DNA from: UBA8106 sp913052135
GTDB lineage: Bacteria; Acidobacteriota; Vicinamibacteria; Vicinamibacterales; UBA823
DNA: 13,494 bases
Assembly: GCA_913052135.1 (NCBI GenBank)
Contig: CAJXDY010000054.1
Span: forward strand, 1 to 13,494
Direction: 5' to 3'
Position 1 is the stretch's first letter. Every line of letters begins with the position of its first letter. A model generated the notes under the pieces. The model was given only the letters and a program-made list of their open reading frames with translations, was not told the origin of the DNA and did no database searches. Made by a program: the position numbers and the translations under genes. Shown here piece after piece: positions 8,886 to 13,494 of this stretch.

Positions 8886-10111
8886 AGGCCTTCCTCCGTA
8901 TAGGTCGTGGATGGAACGGTCACGGGCGTTTCCGTCTCAACTATAAATGTCTGGACTTTCATGCCGTCCGATACTACTTCGATTGATGAGAGGTTGACGC
9001 GCTCACCGGCGTTTAGGCCCTCGGTCACAATAATGTGGGTAGGCGTTGTGCGCAGCAGGGTGACGTCTCGATGCTGGAGTCGGTCCTCATTGTCTACAAC
9101 AAGGACCTGGTTGTTTCCCCGCAGGGCAGCGCGTGGCAATGCGACCACTTGTTCTGCGATACGTCCTTCGATTTCAGCTTCTACGAACATGCCGGCTGCC
9201 AATGGTGGTCTGTTCGGATCGGCACCACGGCCATAGGGATTGTTCACCTCAGCGACTACATGGACCATCCGCGTCCGCGTATCGATTTCGCCCTCGGTCC
9301 TGACGATTTGTCCTTGCCATTCGTACACTTGGCCCGCAAAATTCGCCCGCAATTTTACCCGTGGCCCACGTATAGGGCCAGCGTCACCTCGGTAATATAA
9401 TGGCAAGTCGAGATGAGCTAATTCGTAGTCCGGCAGTGGAAGTCGGATTTCGGCTACATCTACTGCGTAGATCCTGGCGACTGGTGTGCCCATGGTCACG
9501 AACTGTCCACGATCGACAGTTTTATCGCGGACGCGACCCGCGTAGGGTGCGCGAACCTGCGTGCGAGCTAAATTTCGGCGTGCGGTTTTGAGATTGGCTT
9601 GCGCTGCGGCCAGGTTCGCTTTCGCGCTGGCAATCTGAGGCTCCCGCATCGTTAACGATCGAGCTTCACCGGTTCCGATGCGATCCCAACCCCACTCCGC
9701 CAGTTCCTTTTCAGCTTCCTCTTCGGCGATGCGGAGCTGCGCCGCTGTAATTTCGGCTTCGCGTTGCACGATCACTTGCTCGTAGTCGTGCGAGTCAATA
9801 CGTAACAGTATGTCGCCAGCCTCAAAGAAGCCGCCGGCCACAAATGATGGTGAGACTTCTATGATGCGTCCAGTTACTTCGAGAACCAGTTGGCTTTCGG
9901 TCCGTGGGTTGACGGTGCCTTGACTTCTGACAATCAGTGGAAGGTCGATCATGTCGACTTCAACTACACGAACTTGAGGGATTACAGTCGCTGGTGTTCG
10001 GGTTGGTGCTTCTGGTTTGAGTGTGAACATTGTGCCAGACACAAGTAACCCCACAAGCAAGACTGCTACTGGTAAACCGATCTTTAAAGCTAGTTCTTTT
10101 CGCCGATTCAT
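8882..10111 (-). CDS. RND efflux periplasmic adaptor (HlyD/AcrA-type membrane fusion protein)
   Basis: This 409-residue adaptor links the RND pump to an outer-membrane channel. It has an N-terminal membrane anchor at about residues 11-29 (GLPVAVLLVGLLVSGTMF) after a basic start (MNRRKELALK). No lipobox cysteine is present, so it is held by the helix, not by lipid. The barrel-sandwich/lipoyl halves flank an alpha-helical hairpin rich in Ala, Glu and Arg (QREAEITAAQLRIAEEEAEKE, then ANLAAAQANLKTARRNLARTQ). The hallmark RAPYAGRV segment follows, with beta-barrel and membrane-proximal domains after it. AAGGA-like spacing upstream (AAGGA at 10121-10125, minus strand) supports the ATG. It starts 18 nt after the regulator stop and overlaps the pump start by four nt. 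Confidence 0.93.
   Translation of the reverse strand: MNRRKELALKIGLPVAVLLVGLLVSGTMFTLKPEAPTRTPATVIPQVRVVEVDMIDLPLIVRSQGTVNPRTESQLVLEVTGRIIEVSPSFVAGGFFEAGDILLRIDSHDYEQVIVQREAEITAAQLRIAEEEAEKELAEWGWDRIGTGEARSLTMREPQIASAKANLAAAQANLKTARRNLARTQVRAPYAGRVRDKTVDRGQFVTMGTPVARIYAVDVAEIRLPLPDYELAHLDLPLYYRGDAGPIRGPRVKLRANFAGQVYEWQGQIVRTEGEIDTRTRMVHVVAEVNNPYGRGADPNRPPLAAGMFVEAEIEGRIAEQVVALPRAALRGNNQVLVVDNEDRLQHRDVTLLRTTPTHIIVTEGLNAGERVNLSSIEVVSDGMKVQTFIVETETPVTVPSTTYTEEGL
8889..8897 (-). promoter_or_regulatory. Strong Shine-Dalgarno for the RND pump gene
   Basis: On the minus strand this reads GGAGGAAGG, with the GGAGG core 7 nt before the ATG at 8885. It lies inside the final codons of the adaptor gene, so pump translation can start independently as well as by coupling. 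Confidence 0.7.
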
Positions 10112-10129
10112 GGTGTATTTTCCTTCGTA

Positions 10130-10783
10130 TCACACTGACTGCGCCGGTGTTTGTGTAGGTACGGCTGCAGCCATCCCTGCGGTGCAAAAATGCACGAGGG
10201 CTTCAAGCAGCGCGTCACTCCGTTCAATTTTCACGTTGCCCATACCGGGATTCGTCATGTGTGTGCACACTAGAATGTGAGCTAGCGACCCGATAACAAA
10301 GTGCACTCGCCAAATAATTTCTTCCGTTGAGAGATGGGGTAGGACGTGTTTGAAAGCTGGTCCAAAATGTCGGGCGACTTCATCGAATAGTTGAAAAAAT
10401 GCACCGCGCAACTGTTCGTTGGTTTCCGAGTGCATTCGACCGACCAACTGCAAAAATTTCGCCCCTTGAGATCCATGCCACTCTGTCGAACGAAAGCATG
10501 GTTCAAGAAAGGCACGCATCACTTGTTCAAGGCCCGGCTCACCGTCTTTCGTTTCTTCTTGGAGGGCAAGGAGTGTCTTAACGCGCTCGGCGTTGATTGG
10601 CCCGACTCGTTGCTTGAATACGGCGTGCAGAAGCTCTTCCTTGGAGCCAAAGTGATAATTCACCGCGGCGATGTTCACGTCAGCCGCGTTCGTAATTTGC
10701 CGAACTGAGGTCGCCGAAAACCCATACTCCGCAAATAATTGCTCTGCTGAATCCAGAATCCTTGCCTTCGTTTCAATATCCAT
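10130..10783 (-). CDS. TetR/AcrR family transcriptional repressor (PsrA/CerR-like)
   Basis: The 217-residue protein has an N-terminal helix-turn-helix typical of TetR regulators: ARILDSAEQLFAEYGFSATSVRQITNAADVNIAAVNYHFGSKEELLHAVF, residues about 7-56, with the recognition helix in AAVNYHFGSK. The remaining ligand-binding domain ends in EEIIWRVHFVIGSLAHIL, which resembles the C-terminal part of PsrA-like fatty-acid-responsive regulators; that comparison is from memory and tentative. The ATG at 10783 is preferred over an in-frame TTG at 10810, because family members start a few residues before ARILDSAEQLF and neither site has a clear Shine-Dalgarno. It heads the efflux operon, 18 nt before the adaptor, and likely represses it through the palindrome at 10807-10835. 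Confidence 0.92.
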   Translation of the reverse strand: MDIETKARILDSAEQLFAEYGFSATSVRQITNAADVNIAAVNYHFGSKEELLHAVFKQRVGPINAERVKTLLALQEETKDGEPGLEQVMRAFLEPCFRSTEWHGSQGAKFLQLVGRMHSETNEQLRGAFFQLFDEVARHFGPAFKHVLPHLSTEEIIWRVHFVIGSLAHILVCTHMTNPGMGNVKIERSDALLEALVHFCTAGMAAAVPTQTPAQSV

Positions 10784-10806
10784 GAATGAGATGATTCTAT
10801 CGTATT

Positions 10807-10835
10807 TCAAACGATCATTGCAAATGAACGTTTGA
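10807..10835. promoter_or_regulatory. Candidate TetR operator, 29-bp palindrome
   Basis: The arms are TCAAACG-A-TCATT (10807-10819) and AATGA-A-CGTTTGA (10823-10835) around a 3-nt GCA centre. Twelve of fourteen base pairs are symmetric; only 10814/10828 and 10820/10822 break the match. Read inward, both half-sites are the same 13-mer with one difference. The site is 24 bp upstream of the repressor ATG, where an autoregulatory operator blocking transcription of the whole efflux operon would be expected. Confidence 0.7.
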
Positions 10836-10870
10836 TTGAAAAAATTATTTTATGGCCTAATTTTTAGACA

Positions 10871-10891
10871 ATTTTTATTATTAATAAAAAT
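10871..10891. repeat. Perfect 10-bp AT-only inverted repeat
   Basis: ATTTTTATTA at 10871-10880 and TAATAAAAAT at 10882-10891 are exact reverse complements around a single T at 10881. It overlaps the putative -10 box of the repressor promoter. It could be a protein site, a DNA-bending element or a chance product of the local AT richness. Confidence 0.6.
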
Positions 10892-10905
10892 ATATTGATT
10901 ATCAA
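10877..10905 (-). promoter_or_regulatory. Candidate promoter of the efflux operon
   Basis: On the minus strand, TTGATA (10905-10900) is a good -35 match. It is followed after 17 nt by AATAAT (10882-10877), a 5/6 match to the -10 consensus. A transcript from here would run through the 29-bp palindrome before reaching the repressor gene. The AT-rich setting makes chance matches likely. Confidence 0.35.
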
Positions 10906-11137
10906 GTAACGTACATGAAACTAGTAACAATGGTGAAAAATCATCGCTGTAATTCAACTTTCAGTAAAAATTTGACGGGACCCTGAGGTTGAATTTAGTG
11001 GGCTGAGGCTGGGTAGGACTAGGTATCAAGCGTGGTTCCGTTTACTTCTGAATGTTCTGGCTCGGTGAGATATCCTAAGGTCCATCTGTCAGCAGATTCA
11101 TGGTATCGTCCCATACTGGATTGTGTGCATAAGGGTT

Positions 11138-11166
11138 TTGCCTGACCTTAGATAAAAAGGCACAAT
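11138..11166 (+). promoter_or_regulatory. Weak promoter candidate for the molybdenum hydroxylase operon
   Basis: TTGCCT at 11138-11143 and CACAAT at 11161-11166 are separated by 17 nt, each matching four bases of the consensus. It lies 66 nt upstream of the ATG at 11233. It is the best-placed candidate seen but is weak. Confidence 0.2.
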
Positions 11167-11209
11167 TTTACGGTGTGGTAAGTCGTAATTAAAAAAGATT
11201 CACGCACAA

Positions 11210-11219
11210 CTTCGCGAAG
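11210..11219. repeat. 10-bp perfect palindrome in the 5' leader of the hydroxylase gene
   Basis: CTTCGCGAAG is self-complementary and ends 13 nt before the ATG, next to the GAGAG ribosome-binding sequence at 11222-11226. It could form a tiny hairpin or be a protein site; either is speculative. Confidence 0.3.
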
Positions 11220-11232
11220 CTGAGAGTTACAC

Positions 11233-11856
11233 ATGACCGATCACTGTGATTTCTGTCCGCCTGAACCCTCCGGCCGTGTGTCGCGCAGGAATTTTATTAA
11301 AGGCGTCATTGCTTCCGGCGTCACGGTTTCGAGTATCGCCTACGTTCCTGCAACTTGGGCCCAGTCAATGGCTGGTCCGCCAGGTGGCGTGGAGCGCCTT
11401 TTGTCACTTAACGTGAACGGACAAATTCGTCGCGTGGATGTGCTGCCGAATGAAACGCTAGCGATGACGCTTCGATACAAGCTCGGATTGACGGGTACGA
11501 AGCTTGGCTGTGATCGTGCTGAATGTGGTGCCTGTACGGTAATGATCGACGACGTCACGCACTATTCTTGCTCGACGCTCACGCACCGCGTCCGCGGACG
11601 TCAGATCATAACGGTTGAAGGGTTGGAAAGCGCATCGGGTGAGTTGCATCCGGTGCAGCAGGCGTTCATTGATGAATTAGGTCCCCAGTGCGGCTTCTGC
11701 ACACCTGGACAGGTGATGTCAGCGGTGGCCCTGCTTAAAGCCAATCCAAATCCGAGCCTCCAGGAAGCCCGTGAAGCAATGGCAGGGAATTTGTGTCGGT
11801 GTGGTGCGTATGATCATTACCTGAATGGGGTTATGCGCGCAGCGAGTGGAGAGTAG
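11233..11856 (+). CDS. Tat-exported [2Fe-2S] small subunit of a molybdenum hydroxylase
   Basis: This 207-residue iron-sulfur subunit passes electrons from the molybdenum centre of the adjacent large subunit. A twin-arginine signal, S17-R-R-N-F-I-K23, precedes a hydrophobic stretch (24-38) and a likely cleavage region after T41-W-A43 or S45-M-A47. The first, plant-type [2Fe-2S] cluster is C93-x4-C98-x2-C101 with C113. The second is C153-G-F-C156 with C188-R-C190, the xanthine-dehydrogenase pattern. The cytoplasmic n-region before the Tat motif carries a C5-D-F-C8 pair that is not part of either cluster. The ATG is preceded by GAGAG at 11222-11226. The large subunit follows after 2 nt. Two-subunit relatives include isoquinoline oxidoreductase and aldehyde oxidoreductases. 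Confidence 0.94.
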   Translation: MTDHCDFCPPEPSGRVSRRNFIKGVIASGVTVSSIAYVPATWAQSMAGPPGGVERLLSLNVNGQIRRVDVLPNETLAMTLRYKLGLTGTKLGCDRAECGACTVMIDDVTHYSCSTLTHRVRGRQIITVEGLESASGELHPVQQAFIDELGPQCGFCTPGQVMSAVALLKANPNPSLQEAREAMAGNLCRCGAYDHYLNGVMRAASGE

Positions 11857-11858
11857 CG

Positions 11859-13494
11859 ATGGCGAATGTACTGTTGGGTAAGAACTTCACGCCGCCTGAT
11901 GTCTATGGCAAGGTGACGGGGAAGGCAAAGTACGCCGAGGATTTCCGCGCTGAGGGCATGCTCTTTTGCCGGCTGTTAACCAGTCCAATGCCACATGGGC
12001 GGGTCCGCACGATTGATGCGTCAGCTGCACTTGCAATGGAGGGGGTGGTAGCGATACTGACGGCGGATGAGCTGCCGGAAGTGCCAGCACCTCGTGCTCC
12101 AATTCTGACCAACGAACCCCATTACGTTGGCGAGCCGATTTTGGCGGTGGCCGCTGTCGATGAAACGACGGCTGAAGAGGCCATTGCGAAGATTAAGGTG
12201 GATTTGGAACCACTGCCATTTAGCGTAGATCCGCTTGAGAGCCTTCGTCCCGGTGGGTCGAATGCGCGGACGACTGGCAATGCTATGGTTCCTCAGGAAG
12301 GTCTCAAGGAAATTAAGTGGACGGCCGAGGATTTTGCTGCAGCGGGCGAAGGTAAATTGCCGATGGGCGAGCCGGCTTCAACCTGGTCATACGGGGATCT
12401 GGACGGCGGCTTTGCAAATGCTGCGGTCGTGCTTGACGAGACGTTTGTGACGGCGGGGAACTCACATCACTCGATGGAACCTCGGACGGCCATGGCGTAC
12501 TGGGACAACGACAAGTGTTACGTCCATGGATCCAATCAAAGTCAGAGTTTCATTGTGCCGGGTTTGGCGAATTTGATCGGCATTGAACCTGCCCAGCTGG
12601 TTTTCATCGGCGAAAACTGCGGAGGAGGGTTTGGATCGAAAGGCGCGGCATATCCGATTCAAGCTTTGCCAGCGTTAATGTCCAAGAAAACAAAGCGGCC
12701 AGTCATGATGCGAATCAGTCGCGCCGAAGAATACGCTATTGGTGTCGCGCGGTCAGGGTTTCAGGGCCGCATCAAATTGGGATTCAGAGAGGACGGACGG
12801 TTACTGGCGTGCGACCTCTATATTGTGCAGGAGAACGGTCCGTATACAGGGTTCGGTGATTGGAACGCTGCCGCCAGCGCCGTCTCACTGGTCTACACCC
12901 CGGAAGCGATGCGATTCCGTGGCATACCGGTCTTGGGCAATACACCGCCGAAAGGCGCACAACGCGGGCCGGGACAAAACCAGATTGCGACGGCCGTTGA
13001 ACCATTACTGGATAAGGCGGCGCGGCAGCTTGGCCTTGACCAGGTAGCGATACGTCGAATCAATGCGCCGGACCACGACTCCAAATACGGAGGGGATCAA
13101 GGTTCTGTGACGAGCGCCTACATGCGCGAAGCATTAGACCAGGGCGCGGCGAGTTTCAAGTGGGACGAAAAACGGGCCACCAGTGGGCAGCGTCAGGGGT
13201 CGAAAGCGATCGGCGTTGGTGTGGGGCAGGCGTTTCATTCGGCGGGAGCCAATGGGTTTGACGGGTTAGTGCGGCTGACGCCTGATGGGAAACTGCATAT
13301 TCATACCGGTGTTGGGAACCTCGGCACATACTCATACGCATCGACGAGCCGGGTGGCCGCGGAAGTTCTAAAGGCTGATTGGGACAACTGTGTCATCGAG
13401 CGCGGTGATTCAAGTCGTGGGTTACCGTGGAACCTCGGGCAGTTCGGCAGCAATACGTCGTTCACGATGACGCGGACTAACTACGCGGCCGCCA
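11859..13494 (+). CDS. Molybdopterin-binding large subunit, xanthine dehydrogenase/aldehyde oxidase family (3' truncated by window)
   Basis: The open frame runs for 545 codons from the ATG at 11859 to the window edge without a stop, so the C terminus is missing. The N-terminal domain has the a/b-hammerhead segment DVYGKVTGKAKYAEDF (14-29) and VGEPILAVAA (90-99). The molybdenum-binding part shows HHSMEPRTAMAYW (203-215), CGGGFGSKG (254-262, the GGGFGGK-type motif) and GAQRGPGQNQ (366-375). No signal peptide or twin arginine precedes MANVLLGKNF, so export would depend on the small subunit. No FAD subunit lies between or before the two genes; one could follow outside the window. The catalytic Glu expected near the C terminus is not covered. 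Substrate unknown: an aldehyde or an aromatic N-heterocycle is typical of the family. Confidence 0.93.
   Translation, partial: MANVLLGKNFTPPDVYGKVTGKAKYAEDFRAEGMLFCRLLTSPMPHGRVRTIDASAALAMEGVVAILTADELPEVPAPRAPILTNEPHYVGEPILAVAAVDETTAEEAIAKIKVDLEPLPFSVDPLESLRPGGSNARTTGNAMVPQEGLKEIKWTAEDFAAAGEGKLPMGEPASTWSYGDLDGGFANAAVVLDETFVTAGNSHHSMEPRTAMAYWDNDKCYVHGSNQSQSFIVPGLANLIGIEPAQLVFIGENCGGGFGSKGAAYPIQALPALMSKKTKRPVMMRISRAEEYAIGVARSGFQGRIKLGFREDGRLLACDLYIVQENGPYTGFGDWNAAASAVSLVYTPEAMRFRGIPVLGNTPPKGAQRGPGQNQIATAVEPLLDKAARQLGLDQVAIRRINAPDHDSKYGGDQGSVTSAYMREALDQGAASFKWDEKRATSGQRQGSKAIGVGVGQAFHSAGANGFDGLVRLTPDGKLHIHTGVGNLGTYSYASTSRVAAEVLKADWDNCVIERGDSSRGLPWNLGQFGSNTSFTMTRTNYAAA

Larger units (their letters stand above)
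10784..11232. other. Divergent intergenic region, 449 bp, non-coding
   Basis: This stretch separates the efflux operon (minus strand) from the molybdenum hydroxylase genes (plus strand). The left third (10800-10960) is very AT-rich and holds the palindrome, the AT-only inverted repeat and a further small dyad, TTGAT-T-ATCAA, at 10895-10905. The right part (about 10980-11130) shows no convincing ORF, RNA hairpin or repeat. No riboswitch, including a molybdenum-cofactor element, could be recognised. Confidence 0.6.

Noticed and set aside
10784..10810. TTG start nine residues upstream for the TetR-type regulator
   Set aside because: It would place the candidate operator's end inside the coding region, and family members begin near the ATG at 10783.
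13485..13492. NotI recognition sequence at the window edge, as a possible cloning junction
   Set aside because: It is in frame within the large-subunit gene, and another copy occurs at 318-325 in the permease, so it is probably ordinary sequence.

Overview
The window looks like chromosomal DNA from a Gram-negative bacterium. The evidence is an RND inner-membrane pump with its periplasmic adaptor, a lipoprotein-type solute-binding protein and a Tat-exported Fe-S protein. Codon use is mixed and overall base composition is moderate. The set of genes would fit an uncultured, possibly marine, acidobacterial or proteobacterial lineage, but the sequence alone does not settle this. No tRNA, rRNA, CRISPR array, insertion sequence or integrase was seen.

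Region 1 (1-5600, + strand) is one tightly packed operon. It holds the last codons of an upstream gene (probably the partner permease), a PotC/ThiP-type ABC permease, a lipoprotein solute-binding protein, two tandem MmgE/PrpD-family proteins and a PotA/FbpC-type ABC ATPase. Most junctions are 4-8 nt start/stop overlaps. The two PrpD-like genes sit inside the transporter operon, between the binding protein and the ATPase. This suggests that import of a small solute is coupled to its breakdown, probably dehydration, decarboxylation or isomerisation of an organic acid. The second PrpD copy lacks the Asp-Asp...His motif kept in the first, so the pair may form a mixed active/inactive complex. This is the most unusual part of the window.

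Region 2 (5685-10783, - strand) converges on region 1. It is a three-gene efflux operon: a TetR-family repressor, an HlyD/AcrA-type adaptor and a 1066-residue RND pump. No outer-membrane channel gene is present. A 29-bp near-perfect palindrome lies 24 bp upstream of the repressor start and is a strong candidate autoregulatory operator.

Region 3 (10784-11232) is a non-coding, AT-rich divergent intergenic region with several dyad symmetries and weak promoter candidates.

Region 4 (11233 to the window end, + strand) encodes a molybdenum hydroxylase of the xanthine dehydrogenase/aldehyde oxidase superfamily. A small [2Fe-2S] subunit with a Tat signal is followed directly by the molybdopterin-binding large subunit, which runs off the window end. 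The large subunit has no signal of its own, so the complex is probably assembled in the cytoplasm and exported on the small subunit's Tat signal.
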